A stretch of 64,000 nt of DNA from Mesorhizobium sp. GTDB taxonomy: Bacteria; Pseudomonadota; Alphaproteobacteria; Rhizobiales; Rhizobiaceae. Position 1 is the stretch's first letter. Every line of letters starts with the position of its first letter. Below are positions 45,306 to 55,030 of this stretch, piece after piece. Both the position numbers and the translations under genes were made by a program. The DNA is taken from assembly GCF_024710845.1 (NCBI RefSeq), contig NZ_JANJTZ010000033.1, positions 124,001 through 188,000 of the forward strand, read 5' to 3'. The notes beneath the pieces are model-generated. The model made no database searches and was not told the DNA's origin. It saw only the letters and a list, made by a program, of their open reading frames with translations.

Positions 45306-46645
45306 CAATTGAATTGCTGCGACCGCGAGATGCCGGACACCGCAGACGTATCGCCGTAATCGGATCCGGCATCTCGGGCGCCTCGGCGGCCTGGGCGCTT
45401 TCCGGGCATCACGACGTCACAATCTACGAGGCAGACAAGCGACCCGGCGGCCATACGGCCACTGTCGACGTCGACTATGACGGGACGCATGTCGCCGTCG
45501 ACACCGGCTTCATCGTCTACAACGAGCTCAACTATCCGGACCTGACCCGCCTCTTCGCTCATCTCGGCGTCGCGACGCACGAAAGCTCGATGGGGTTTTC
45601 GCTGTCGCTCGACCGCGGCCGTCTCGAATGGTGCGGCGAGACTTACCGTTCGGTCTTTGCCCAGAAGCGCAATGTGGTTTCGCCAGCCTTCCTCTGGATG
45701 CTGCGCGAGATCTTCCGCTTCAACCGCATCTGCACCCAGGATCGCGACTCCGGCGTCCTCGGACGCGCGACCATCGGCGAATATCTCAGGATGCGGAAAT
45801 TCTCCGACGCCTTCCGCGACGATTATCTCATTCCGATGGCCGCCGCGATCTGGTCGACGCCGCGGGTGAAAATGCTCGATTTTCCCGCCGACACCTTCAT
45901 CTCCTTCTTCGAGAACCACCGGCTGATCCACAACGAGCGTCCGGCCTGGCGAACGGTCACCGGCGGCGCCCGCACCTATCTGTCGCATCTGCTGCGCCCG
46001 CTCGGCCGGCAATTGAAGCTCGGACGAAAAGTCGACGCGATCCTGCGCGATCAGTTCGGCGTGACGGTGTGGTCGTGCGGCGAGGCCGACCGTTTCGATG
46101 AGGTGGTGATCGCGAGCCACAGCGACCAGGCGCTGGCCATGCTCGCAGATGCGTCCGACCTCGAGAAGCGGCTGCTCGGCGCCATCCCCTACCGGCCGAA
46201 TCGCGTCCTGCTCCATCGCGACCCACGCCTGATGCCCCGGCGACGCGCCGCGTGGTCGGCATGGAACTATCTGCGCGAGAGCCGCAGCGGCGGCGAGGCG
46301 GAAGTCTGCGTCACCTACTGGATGAACCGTCTGCAGGCCATCCCCAACGAGACGTCGCTGTTCGTTTCGCTGAACCCGGTTGTGGAGCCGCGCCCCGAGC
46401 TCGTCTTCGGCGAGTGGAGCTACGATCACCCGCAGTTCGACATGCGTGCGCTGTCCGCCCAGCTGCGGCTCGACGAGATCCAGGGTCAGCGCCGCGCCTG
46501 GTTCGCCGGCGCCTGGACAGGCTATGGCTTCCACGAGGACGGGCTGCGTTCGGGCCTCGACGCGGCCATCGCGCTCGGCGCTTCCGTGCCGTGGCGCAAG
46601 GCGCCCGCGCTGGCGGCCAGGCCTCTTGCAATGGCTGCGGAGTAA
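45302..46645 (+). CDS. FAD-dependent oxidoreductase of the photolyase operon
   Basis: A 447-residue flavoprotein with the Rossmann start RRIAVIGSGISGASAAWAL and the YEADKRPGGHTATV dinucleotide-binding segment. The overall layout is the amine-oxidase/FAD desaturase type. Similar genes next to DUF1365 and a CFA-like methyltransferase in other alphaproteobacteria belong to fatty-acid modification operons; UfaD in furan-fatty-acid synthesis is one candidate relative by inference. The ATG overlaps the phrB stop by 4 nt. The DUF1365 gene starts 5 nt after its stop. Confidence 0.9.
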   Translation: MTIELLRPRDAGHRRRIAVIGSGISGASAAWALSGHHDVTIYEADKRPGGHTATVDVDYDGTHVAVDTGFIVYNELNYPDLTRLFAHLGVATHESSMGFSLSLDRGRLEWCGETYRSVFAQKRNVVSPAFLWMLREIFRFNRICTQDRDSGVLGRATIGEYLRMRKFSDAFRDDYLIPMAAAIWSTPRVKMLDFPADTFISFFENHRLIHNERPAWRTVTGGARTYLSHLLRPLGRQLKLGRKVDAILRDQFGVTVWSCGEADRFDEVVIASHSDQALAMLADASDLEKRLLGAIPYRPNRVLLHRDPRLMPRRRAAWSAWNYLRESRSGGEAEVCVTYWMNRLQAIPNETSLFVSLNPVVEPRPELVFGEWSYDHPQFDMRALSAQLRLDEIQGQRRAWFAGAWTGYGFHEDGLRSGLDAAIALGASVPWRKAPALAARPLAMAAE

Positions 46646-46650
46646 GAGCG

Positions 46651-47490
46651 ATGGACGACCGCATCACCTCAATGGCGGCCAACGGCCCGCCTCCCGGCGC
46701 GCCCGGAACGCTCTATCCCGGCCAGGTGATGCACCACCGGCTAAAGCCGTTCGGTCATCGCTTCACCTACACGGTCTTTTCGCTTCTGGTGGATGTCGAC
46801 CGTCTCGACGAACTGGGCCGCATGACGCCGCTCCTCGGCGTCAACCGTGCCGGCCTCGCATCCTTCCGCGAGAGCGATCATGCCGACAACGGCGAGAGCA
46901 TCCGCACCTTCGCCAACCGGTTGCTTGCCGAAGCTGGCCTCGCGGAGCCTGCCGCACGGATCCTGCTCCTCGCCTATCCGCGCATCTTCGGCTACGTCTT
47001 CAATCCCATCTCGGTCTATTTCGCCTATGACCGCGCCGGCCGGCTCGCCGCGCTGATCTACTCGGTTCGCAACACGTTCGGCGAGCGGCATACATATGTC
47101 GCGCCGGTCGCGCCCGGCGAAGTCACCGATTCCGGAGTGCGCCAGACGCGCCGGAAGCTCTTCCATGTATCGCCCTTCATCGGCATGGGCGCGCGCTACC
47201 ATTTCCGCATTCTGCCGCCGGGCAAGGCGATAAGGCTGCGCATCCACGAAACGGAAGCCGGCGAGCCACTGCTTGCCGCGACTTTCTCCGGCAAGGCCAC
47301 GGAACTCACGTCGTCTTCGCTTGCCAGATGCCTCTTGAAGATTCCCTTCATGACATGGAAGATTATGCTTGGAATCCATTGGGAGGCGCTGAAGCTCTGG
47401 CTGAAGGGCGCGCGCTTCCACAAAGGTCCTCCCGCTCCGGCGCCGGTGAGTCACAAGGACTCGGTCGCGCTGTCCGAACCGGGCATGTGA
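46651..47490 (+). CDS. DUF1365 family protein
   Basis: A 279-residue DUF1365 protein, with YPGQVMHHRLKPFGHRFTYTVFSLLVDVDRLDEL near the start, FGYVFNPISVYFAYDRAGRL, RHTYVAPV-type motif, KLFHVSPFIGMGARYHFR, and the C-terminal IPFMTWKIMLGIHWEALKLWLKGA. Function is not established. The gene is consistently placed between an FAD oxidoreductase and a CFA-like methyltransferase, as here. The start at 46651 gives MDDRITSMAAN, with a weak GAGCG site before it. Confidence 0.92.
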   Translation: MDDRITSMAANGPPPGAPGTLYPGQVMHHRLKPFGHRFTYTVFSLLVDVDRLDELGRMTPLLGVNRAGLASFRESDHADNGESIRTFANRLLAEAGLAEPAARILLLAYPRIFGYVFNPISVYFAYDRAGRLAALIYSVRNTFGERHTYVAPVAPGEVTDSGVRQTRRKLFHVSPFIGMGARYHFRILPPGKAIRLRIHETEAGEPLLAATFSGKATELTSSSLARCLLKIPFMTWKIMLGIHWEALKLWLKGARFHKGPPAPAPVSHKDSVALSEPGM

Positions 47491-47534
47491 AGCACGACAG
47501 CCGCGGCAGTGCTGCTGCGGAAAGGGCATGACAG

Positions 47535-48800
47535 ATGGTGCAAGGGGGAAGCATCGCGGCGGACGAGCTGTCGGCGGAAACGGCCGTTCGGCTCGAGCCT
47601 TCCAATTTTGCCGAGTTCGCGCGAGGCCTTCCCGCCAAGGCGAAAATGGTCCTTCAGGCCGGGATGTCGCTGCCGTTCGGGTCGCTGATCGCGCGCCTGC
47701 CCGACGGCCGCACGGTTAAGGTCGGCGGCAACGCGCCGGGCCCCGAGGCCAGGCTGATTCTCAAGAACTGGCGGCTGCCGGCCCGTGCCTTTTCGGGCGG
47801 GACGATCGGCGTCGCCGAATCCTACATGGACGGCGACTGGGAGAGCCCTGACGTCACCACCTTCCTCGAGCTCTTCGTGGTCAACCAGGAAGCAGGCGAG
47901 AAGGTCGCTGGCGGCGCCAGTTGGCTGATCATGACCATCCAGCGGATCCGCCACTGGTTCAACGACAATACGCGGTCCGGCTCCAAGCGGAACATCTCGG
48001 CCCACTACGACCTCGGCAACGAATTCTACCGCCGCTGGCTCGACCCGAGCATGACATACTCTTCCGCCTTGTATCAGACCGGGGCGAACGACCTCGAATC
48101 CGCGCAGGCCGCGAAATACCGGGCGCTGGCGCGCGATACCGGCATCGGCCCGAACGACCATGTGCTGGAGATCGGCTGCGGCTGGGGCGGCTTCGCCGAA
48201 TTCGCCGCGCGCGAGATCGGCTGCAAGGTGACCGGCCTGACCATCAGCCGCGAGCAATTCGACTACGCTAGCGTCCGTATCCAGAAGGCCGGTCTCGCCG
48301 ACAAGGTCGATTTCAAGTTCCAGGACTATCGCGAGGAGACGGGACGCTACGACCGCATCGCCTCGATCGAAATGTTCGAGGCCGTCGGCGAAAAATACTG
48401 GCCTGTCTTCTTCGGCAAGATGAAGGAATGTCTGAAACCCGAAGGCACGGCCGGCCTCCAGATCATCACCATCAACGAGGGCGCCTTCAAGACCTACCGC
48501 AAGCGTCCCGATTTCATCCAGCGCTATGTCTTCCCCGGTGGCATGCTGCCCACGCCGGCGATCCTGAAGTCGATGGGCGCGCAGCACGGGCTGTCGTTCC
48601 TGCGCGAGCGGGTGTTCCCGCAGGATTACGCGCGCACGCTGGCGGAGTGGCGGGAACGCTTCTGGCAATCGTGGGACCGCATCGTCCCGCTCGGCTTCGA
48701 CGACCGCTTCAAGAAGCTATGGGAGTTCTACCTCCATTATTGCGAAGCCGGCTTCCGCGCGGAATACATCGACGTCCGCCAGGTGGTCTACAAGTCCTGA
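47535..48800 (+). CDS. Cyclopropane-fatty-acid-synthase-like methyltransferase
   Basis: A 421-residue SAM-dependent lipid methyltransferase. Signatures are HYDLGNEFYRRWLDPSMTYSSALY, the SAM site VLEIGCGWGGFAEFAA, and the C-terminal YLHYCEAGFRAEYIDVRQVV. It may form cyclopropane rings or, as with UfaM, a methylated trans-unsaturated acyl chain; which one cannot be told by eye. It is the last gene of the photolyase-FAD-DUF1365 operon, beginning 44 nt after the DUF1365 stop. Confidence 0.92.
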   Translation: MVQGGSIAADELSAETAVRLEPSNFAEFARGLPAKAKMVLQAGMSLPFGSLIARLPDGRTVKVGGNAPGPEARLILKNWRLPARAFSGGTIGVAESYMDGDWESPDVTTFLELFVVNQEAGEKVAGGASWLIMTIQRIRHWFNDNTRSGSKRNISAHYDLGNEFYRRWLDPSMTYSSALYQTGANDLESAQAAKYRALARDTGIGPNDHVLEIGCGWGGFAEFAAREIGCKVTGLTISREQFDYASVRIQKAGLADKVDFKFQDYREETGRYDRIASIEMFEAVGEKYWPVFFGKMKECLKPEGTAGLQIITINEGAFKTYRKRPDFIQRYVFPGGMLPTPAILKSMGAQHGLSFLRERVFPQDYARTLAEWRERFWQSWDRIVPLGFDDRFKKLWEFYLHYCEAGFRAEYIDVRQVVYKS

Positions 48801-48948
48801 CGGTTTTCGCGACGAGACCGCATCCGATACTGCGTTAGCCGTCTCACATACACCACCCGCAGTCCGGCCCATCCTCATGTTGCCGTCGGGTCACTCCGTA
48901 TCCGGGGTGATCGACCGACGGCTTCCTTTGATTGGAAGGACAGGGACA

Positions 48949-49401
48949 ATGGCTACGAGATTTCTGACAGCAACGATCGCGGGTATCGCGGCTTCGCTGG
49001 TATTGCTCGGTTCGGCGAGCGAGTCCTCCGCGCAGCTGGCGCGCTCCAATGCGAGCTCCGGCGTCGAACCCCAGTCGCCGGTGGGTACCGTGCTGGGATC
49101 GGCAACGCTTTGGGCGGTCATCAATGCCAACGGCACGGTCGCAAGAAGCGACGGCGCGAACACCGCCACAACGCGCAAGATCCCGGGATTCAACGGATCC
49201 TATGAGGTCATTTTCTACCGGAACGTGACCGGCTGCGTCTATACGGCGTCGATCGGCAATGCGGGTGCTGGAAATCCGCTGCACGGCTCGATCGTCGTCG
49301 CCGCACGCGCGGGCAATGCCCTGGGCGTTTTCGTCGAGACGCGCACTGCGTCCACCGGCGCTCTCGTCGACCGCCCGTTCCACCTGTTCGTCAACTGCTG
49401 A
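48949..49401 (+). CDS. Exported protein of unknown function
   Basis: A 150-residue protein with a signal peptide (FLTATIAGIAASLVLLGSASESSAQ). The mature region LWAVINANGTVARSDGANTATTRKIPG with SYEVIFYRNVTGCVYTASIGNAGAG looks like a beta-rich fold found in actinobacterial and phage-tail-like proteins, with two Cys. No family was recognised. The GGAAGGACAGGG ribosome region precedes ATG 48949; an upstream in-frame ATG at 48877 lacks one. It is separated from the preceding operon by 148 nt without a clear terminator. Confidence 0.75.
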   Translation: MATRFLTATIAGIAASLVLLGSASESSAQLARSNASSGVEPQSPVGTVLGSATLWAVINANGTVARSDGANTATTRKIPGFNGSYEVIFYRNVTGCVYTASIGNAGAGNPLHGSIVVAARAGNALGVFVETRTASTGALVDRPFHLFVNC

Positions 49402-49516
49402 CCAGAGACGACGATGGGGCGGGGGACCGGAATGATGCCGGCAGTCGGTCGGCCAGCCGCCGAAACCGCGCGATGCGACGGTTCCGGCGGCCGATTGTGA
49501 GCTGGTGCGCCCAGCC

Positions 49517-51496
49517 TTACAGCGCGATCCGGTATTTCCCGAAGCCGCCTTCGCCTTCGCCGGCGTCCTCGATCTTCACGCCCTTCACCTCGGCCAGAAA
49601 CTGCTTGGCCTTCGGCCCGGTCTCGAACAGCACGGTGGCGCCTTCGACCGGGGCGAAGCTCCAGTTGGCGTCCGCCGACGGGTTGATCGTGCCCTGGTCG
49701 ATGATGAAGCGCACGATTACGTCGCGGTTGGTATCCGGTGCCTCGAAGATGATCTTCGACGCGTTGATCTCCGGGAAATTGCCGCCGCCGCCGGCGCGGT
49801 AATTGTTCGTCGCCACCACGAACTTCGCGGCAGGATCGATCGGCTTGCCGTCGAACATCAGGTCGACGATGCGGCTCGAACTCGCGTTCAGCACCGCCCC
49901 CTTCGGATCGTATTTCGGCGGCTGCGACAGGTCGATCTTGTAGGTGACGCCGTCGATCACGTCGAAATTATAGGCGGGGAAATCCGGGTTGATCAGCTTC
50001 TGGTCGGCCTTGCCCTTCTCGATCTGGTTGAAGATGCCGGCCGACATCTCCAGCCATTCCTTCACCTGCGCGCCGGAGATTTCCACCGCGCGCACCGTGT
50101 TCGGGTAGAGATAGAGGTCGGCGACGTTCTTGATCGCGATATCGCCGGCCGGAACGTCGGTGTAATACTCGGGACCGCCGCGTCCCCCCGACTTGAAGGG
50201 AGCCGCCGCCGACAGCACCGGCAGGTCCTTCCACTTCGATGTCTTCAGCAGATCCTTGATGTACCAGGTCTGCGCCTGGCTGACGATCTGCACCGACGGG
50301 TCATCCGCCACCAGCGCGAAGTAGGAATAGAGCGGCGCGGACGTCTTGCCCACCGGGCGCCGGACATACGCGAGCGTCGCCTCGTGATCCTGCTTCAGCG
50401 CGTCCACGATCTCCTGCACGTCGCCGACAACAGCCTTGTTCTTGTTATCGACGCGCTCGAAGATCGGCCGCGCCTCGGACGTCGCCGCCGCGATCTTCCA
50501 CTTCGAGCCGTCGCGCTCGAGCATCAGGTCGATCAGGCCCATATGCGAGCCCCAGAAGCCGGCCTGCACCGCCGGCTTGCCCTGCAGGGTGCCCTTCTCC
50601 GTGTCGACACCCGCGAGCCCCTGGAAATCCTTCTTGCCCGGGAAGACGAGGTGCTGGTGGCCGGTGAAGACCGCGTCGATGCCTTCTACTCCTGCCACGT
50701 GGAACGACGCGTTTTCCATCATGTCGCCGGTGCCGGTATCGATACCGGAGTGAGACAGCGCGATGACGATGTCCGCCCCTTCCTCCTTGATCTGCGGCAC
50801 CCAGGCTTTGGCCGCCTGGACGATGTCGCGCGTGAGGACGTTGCCTTCGAGGTTCTTCGAATCCCACACCATGATCTGCGGCGGCACGAAGCCGATGACA
50901 CCGATCTTGATCGGGTGTTCGGCGCCGGCGCCGTCCTTCACCGTCTTCTCGAGGATCACATAGGGCTTGAGGTAGAGCTTGTCCTCGCGCGGATTGGCGG
51001 CAAGCTGGCTACCGCGCACCAGGTTGGCGCAGACGAACGGGAAGTTCGCGCCGGCCAGCACCTTGTCCATGAAGGACAGGCCGTAGTTGAACTCGTGGTT
51101 GCCCAGCGTCGAGACGGAATAGCCGAGCAGGTTCATGCCCTTCATCATGGGATGGATGTCGCCGTCCTTCATGCCCTTCTCGTAGGCGATGTAGTCGCCC
51201 ATCGGATTGCCCTGCAGGAAGTCGCCATTGTCGACCAGCATCGCATTGGTCGCCTCGGCGCGAACGGCCGCGATCAGCGAAGCGGTGCGCGACAGGCCCA
51301 TCGTGTCGTTCGGCTTGTCGCCGTAATAGTCGTACGGCAGCACGTTCACATGGATGTCGGTGGTCTCCATGATGCGCAGGTGCGCCTGGTTCGCTTGGGC
51401 GCGAGCGGAAAACGGGTGAAGCATCACCAGCCCGCCGAAGGCGGCGCTGCCGGCCAGGAAGGCGCGGCGCGAAATCGGAAGCAACATCTCGGACAT
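49517..51496 (-). CDS. cpdB: 2',3'-cyclic-nucleotide 2'-phosphodiesterase / 3'-nucleotidase
   Basis: A 659-residue periplasmic enzyme with a Tat signal ([17 protein letters not shown]). The calcineurin-like phosphoesterase domain (about 40-310) has [37 protein letters not shown], and [11 protein letters not shown], all metal-binding motifs intact. A 5'-nucleotidase C-terminal domain (about 360-610) follows. It hydrolyses cyclic nucleotides and 3'-AMP to scavenge nucleosides. The CAGGAGAGAA ribosome site fixes ATG 51496. The 326 nt upstream to the next gene hold no gene. Confidence 0.95.
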   Translation of the reverse strand: MSEMLLPISRRAFLAGSAAFGGLVMLHPFSARAQANQAHLRIMETTDIHVNVLPYDYYGDKPNDTMGLSRTASLIAAVRAEATNAMLVDNGDFLQGNPMGDYIAYEKGMKDGDIHPMMKGMNLLGYSVSTLGNHEFNYGLSFMDKVLAGANFPFVCANLVRGSQLAANPREDKLYLKPYVILEKTVKDGAGAEHPIKIGVIGFVPPQIMVWDSKNLEGNVLTRDIVQAAKAWVPQIKEEGADIVIALSHSGIDTGTGDMMENASFHVAGVEGIDAVFTGHQHLVFPGKKDFQGLAGVDTEKGTLQGKPAVQAGFWGSHMGLIDLMLERDGSKWKIAAATSEARPIFERVDNKNKAVVGDVQEIVDALKQDHEATLAYVRRPVGKTSAPLYSYFALVADDPSVQIVSQAQTWYIKDLLKTSKWKDLPVLSAAAPFKSGGRGGPEYYTDVPAGDIAIKNVADLYLYPNTVRAVEISGAQVKEWLEMSAGIFNQIEKGKADQKLINPDFPAYNFDVIDGVTYKIDLSQPPKYDPKGAVLNASSSRIVDLMFDGKPIDPAAKFVVATNNYRAGGGGNFPEINASKIIFEAPDTNRDVIVRFIIDQGTINPSADANWSFAPVEGATVLFETGPKAKQFLAEVKGVKIEDAGEGEGGFGKYRIAL

Positions 51497-51822
51497 TTCT
51501 CTCTCCTGTAAACGTCGAGGAAGGCGCGGGCGAAAGACTGGAGTTTCGCGCCGCTGCGAGCCTCTGTCCAGCATCTACGTGACAAGCCCATGAACATTTG
51601 CCGGCATAATTTCGGCCCCATCGGCGCCAGCCGCCCCTGCCTGAGACCTTTTGGCAGAGCCTTTCGAAGCGGCGCGCGATAACCGGACAATCTGACTAAA
51701 CTTTAGGCAATTGCACATTTCAACCCATTGTTTTTAAACGCTTCTCTGTCTTCTGCCGCTCGCAGATTCACGCAAGCTTAATCAACTTCTGGTGTGATGA
51801 GCGTGAGGGGTTAGGGGGCAGC
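51497..51822. other. Gene-free gap between cpdB and the ammonium-transporter fusion
   Basis: The 326 nt hold no ORF with family similarity. The part nearest the fusion (about 51690-51790) is relatively AT-rich, with TTGCAC at 51711 and a run of T and A residues around 51730. It is a plausible promoter region for the fusion gene, but no box combination is strong enough to annotate. No sigma-54 signature was found here. Confidence 0.5.
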
Positions 51823-54800
51823 ATGGCGCGCATCTCGCGATTGCGCAGCGTTTCGACTTTGGTGGCGGCCGGCTTGGCCATTGCCGTCACGTCGCGGCCC
51901 GCGGCAGCCGCCGGCCTGTCGATCGAAGCTCTCAAGCGTGAGCTCGACATGAGCTGGACGCTGCTGGCGGCCGGGCTCGTCCTCTTGATGCAGGTCGGCT
52001 TCCTCCTCCTCGAAGCCGGCATGGTCAGGTCGAAGAACTCGATCAATGTCGCGCAGAAGAACCTGCTCGACATGGTGTTCGCCATCGTCGCCTTCGGCGC
52101 GGCCGGTTTCATGCTCGCCTTCGCGCCGAGCGGCGGCCTGCCCTTCGGCTTCGACGGCGATTATTTCCTGCTGTCGGGCCTCGATTCCTGGCAGATGGCT
52201 TTCTTCGTCTTCCAGGTGATGTTCTGCGGCACCGCCGCCACGATCGTTTCGGGTGCTGTCGCAGAGCGCATGCGCCTGTTCGCCTACGTTCTCGGCTCGA
52301 TCTTCATCGCGCTGGTCATCTACCCCGTCTTCGTCCATTGGGCCTGGGGCACCGGACTCGGCCCGAACGCCAGCGCCTTCCTGGCGAACATGGGCTTCGT
52401 CGATTTCGCCGGCTCGACCGTCGTGCATTCGACGGGTGCCTGGGTGTCGCTGGCCGCATGCTGGATCATGGGCGCGCGCGAAGGACGCTATGATGCCAAC
52501 GGCCGGCCTGTCCGCATCGCCGGCCACAATCCGGTCCTGACGACCGCGGGTGCGATGATCCTCTTCGTCGGCTGGATCGGCTTCAACGGCGGGTCGACGC
52601 TTGCCGCCAGTCCCGACATCGCCCACATCATCGCCAATACGGTGATCGCCGCGGGCACCGGCGGCACGGCCGGCTATCTCCTCGGCTGGTACCAGGACGG
52701 GGTCGTCTATCCGGACAAATCGGTATGCGGCATGCTCGGCGGCCTTGTCGCCGTCACGGCCGGCTGCATGGCGCTGGATCCGTTCGGCGCCTTCCTCGTC
52801 GGCATCCTCGGCGGCCTCGTCGCCATTTGGGGCAACGACGTCGTCGAGCGCGACCTGAAGATCGACGACGCGGTGGGCGCCATCGGCGTCCATGGTTTCG
52901 CGGGCGTGGTCGGCACGCTGGCTGTCGCCTTGCTCGCGCCTGCCGAAAACCTGCCTGTCGGCGGCCGCTTCGACCAGTTGCAAGTCCAGGCGACGGGCGT
53001 CGCGATCAATTTCGTCTGGAGCTTCGGCGTCGCGCTAGCGTTCTTCTGGGCGCTCTCGCGCTTCACTCGCTTGCGCGTCACCAGCGAGGAGGAGCAGATC
53101 GGCCTGAACGAGGCCGAGCACGGCACTCGCATGGGGATCGGACATGTCGAACAAGCGCTCGAGAAACTGGTGCAGGGCAATGCCGATCTGACCATGCGGA
53201 TTCCTTCGGTGCCGGGCGACGAGTCGGAAACCCTGACGCGCCTCTTCAATGGGCTCATGGACAGCATCCAGCGCGAGGAGGATGCCCGCGCCGAGACCAA
53301 GCAGATCGCGCGCGATGCGGCCGAGGCGGAGCGCCTGTCGGCGCTTGCCAACGCGACCTTCGAGGCGATCGTCATTCTGCAGGACGGCAGGATCGTCGAC
53401 GGCAACGACAAGCTCGCGGAACTGTTCGGCACCAGCCTGACGAAACTGAAAGGCCGCGACATCCTCGATCTGATCGCCCCCGATGGCGTCGCCGACGTTC
53501 GCGCGGCGATCGCGCGCCCGGTCGTCGACCCCTATGAATCCGCGATCATCGACATGTCTGGCAACCGGATCCCGGTCGAGATGCGCGGGCGCGAAGTCAC
53601 CTACCACGGCGTCAGGTCGCGCGTTGGCTGCATCGTCGATCTGCGCGAACGCAAGGATGCCGAGAACCGCATCCGTCACCTTGCCCAGCACGATGCCTTG
53701 ACCGGCCTGGCGAACCGCGCCCTGTTCAACGAGAAGCTCGCGGCACTGACCCGCACCGGCGGCGCCGCCGGCGGCAAGACCGCGCTGCTGCTGATCGACC
53801 TCGACCGGTTCAAGAACATCAACGACATACACGGCCACCCCGCCGGCGACCGGGTCATTCAGGTCTCTGCCAAGCGCCTTGCCGAGCTTGCCCCCGACAA
53901 TTGCCTCGCATCGCGTCTGGGCGGCGACGAATTCGCCATCCTGATGCCCGGCCTCGCCTTTGCGGCACAGGCCGCCGACCTTGCCTTCCGCATCGTCTCA
54001 ACCCTCATCCTGCCGATCACCCTCGACGACGGGACGCAGGTCAGGGTCGGCGCCAGCGTCGGCGTGTCAATGGCGGAAAACCAGGGCGGAGAGCTGGAAC
54101 GGCTCGTCTCGCGCGCCGACACGGCGCTCTATCACGCCAAGAACATGGGCCGGAACACATACTGCCTCTACGAGCCCGGGATGGATGCGCAGCTTGAGAA
54201 GCGCCGCGAGATCGAGACGGATCTGGCGGAAGCCCTGGAGCGTGGCGAATTCGACCTGCATTTCCAGCCGCGCATCTCCATCGCCGCTCGCCGGGTCGTG
54301 TCCTATGAGGCGCTGGTCCGCTGGCGGCATCCCAAAAAGGGGCTGATCAGCCCGGCGGATTTCATTCCGATCGCCGAGCAGAACGGCAAGATTATCGCCA
54401 TCGGCGAGTGGATATTGCGCGAGGCCTGCCTGCGCGTCCGTTCCGAACTCGGCGGCGCCCGCGTCAGCGTCAATGTCAGCCCTGTCCAGTTCCGCCAGCG
54501 CAATTTCGTCGAGGCGGTAGAGGCGGCCATCGCCGACACCGGCATCGACCCGTCCATGCTCGAACTGGAGATCACCGAGGGCGTGCTGATCGACGACGAC
54601 AAGCGCGCGCATCGCATCCTGAGCGAGCTCAAGCGTCTCGGCGTGACGGTCGCGCTGGACGATTTCGGCACGGGCTATTCGTCGCTCGGCTATCTCGGCC
54701 GCTTCCCGGTCGACACGATCAAGATCGACAGGTCCTTCGTTCGCGACATGGCGAAATCCGAGACGGCAATGACCATCGTGCGCGCCATCGCCGGTTTGGG

Positions 54801-55005
54801 CAGCGGCCTCGGCATGACGATCGTCGCCGAAGGCGTCGAGACGATGGAAGAGGCGCGCCTCCTCGCCCATATCGGCTGCCGCGAATTCCAGGGCTATCTC
54901 TTCGGCCGCCCGACGCCGGTTGCGGCGATCCCCGACATCGACCACGAGGCAATCGCGTCGACCGTCGAGGAATGCCTCGCACCGGCCCTGGAAGAGGCGG
55001 CCTGA
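51823..55005 (+). CDS. Ammonium transporter / HAMP-like / PAS / GGDEF / EAL fusion
   Basis: A 1060-residue fusion. The N-terminal Amt domain (about 1-430) has 11 helices and keeps the pore histidines His202 (VVHSTG) and His357 (VHGFAG) and the GFNGGS gate region. A HAMP-like helical segment (about 437-490) and a PAS domain (about 505-620) follow. The GGDEF domain has an intact GGDEF at 700-704 and lacks an I-site RxxD. The EAL domain has EAL at 829-831 and DDFGTG at 946-951, all intact. It looks like a membrane ammonium sensor that changes c-di-GMP. No amtB or glnK is adjacent. Confidence 0.93.
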   Translation: MARISRLRSVSTLVAAGLAIAVTSRPAAAAGLSIEALKRELDMSWTLLAAGLVLLMQVGFLLLEAGMVRSKNSINVAQKNLLDMVFAIVAFGAAGFMLAFAPSGGLPFGFDGDYFLLSGLDSWQMAFFVFQVMFCGTAATIVSGAVAERMRLFAYVLGSIFIALVIYPVFVHWAWGTGLGPNASAFLANMGFVDFAGSTVVHSTGAWVSLAACWIMGAREGRYDANGRPVRIAGHNPVLTTAGAMILFVGWIGFNGGSTLAASPDIAHIIANTVIAAGTGGTAGYLLGWYQDGVVYPDKSVCGMLGGLVAVTAGCMALDPFGAFLVGILGGLVAIWGNDVVERDLKIDDAVGAIGVHGFAGVVGTLAVALLAPAENLPVGGRFDQLQVQATGVAINFVWSFGVALAFFWALSRFTRLRVTSEEEQIGLNEAEHGTRMGIGHVEQALEKLVQGNADLTMRIPSVPGDESETLTRLFNGLMDSIQREEDARAETKQIARDAAEAERLSALANATFEAIVILQDGRIVDGNDKLAELFGTSLTKLKGRDILDLIAPDGVADVRAAIARPVVDPYESAIIDMSGNRIPVEMRGREVTYHGVRSRVGCIVDLRERKDAENRIRHLAQHDALTGLANRALFNEKLAALTRTGGAAGGKTALLLIDLDRFKNINDIHGHPAGDRVIQVSAKRLAELAPDNCLASRLGGDEFAILMPGLAFAAQAADLAFRIVSTLILPITLDDGTQVRVGASVGVSMAENQGGELERLVSRADTALYHAKNMGRNTYCLYEPGMDAQLEKRREIETDLAEALERGEFDLHFQPRISIAARRVVSYEALVRWRHPKKGLISPADFIPIAEQNGKIIAIGEWILREACLRVRSELGGARVSVNVSPVQFRQRNFVEAVEAAIADTGIDPSMLELEITEGVLIDDDKRAHRILSELKRLGVTVALDDFGTGYSSLGYLGRFPVDTIKIDRSFVRDMAKSETAMTIVRAIAGLGSGLGMTIVAEGVETMEEARLLAHIGCREFQGYLFGRPTPVAAIPDIDHEAIASTVEECLAPALEEAA

Positions 55006-55030
55006 TATCCGGGGGCTGTGCGGACAGCCG

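Noticed and set aside
49505-51511. 668-codon plus-strand ORF
   Set aside because: It is antisense to cpdB, whose motifs and signal peptide are clear.
51497-51822. Sigma-54 promoter for the ammonium-transporter fusion
   Set aside because: TGGCAG at about 51652 lacks a GC at the required distance; no other site was found.
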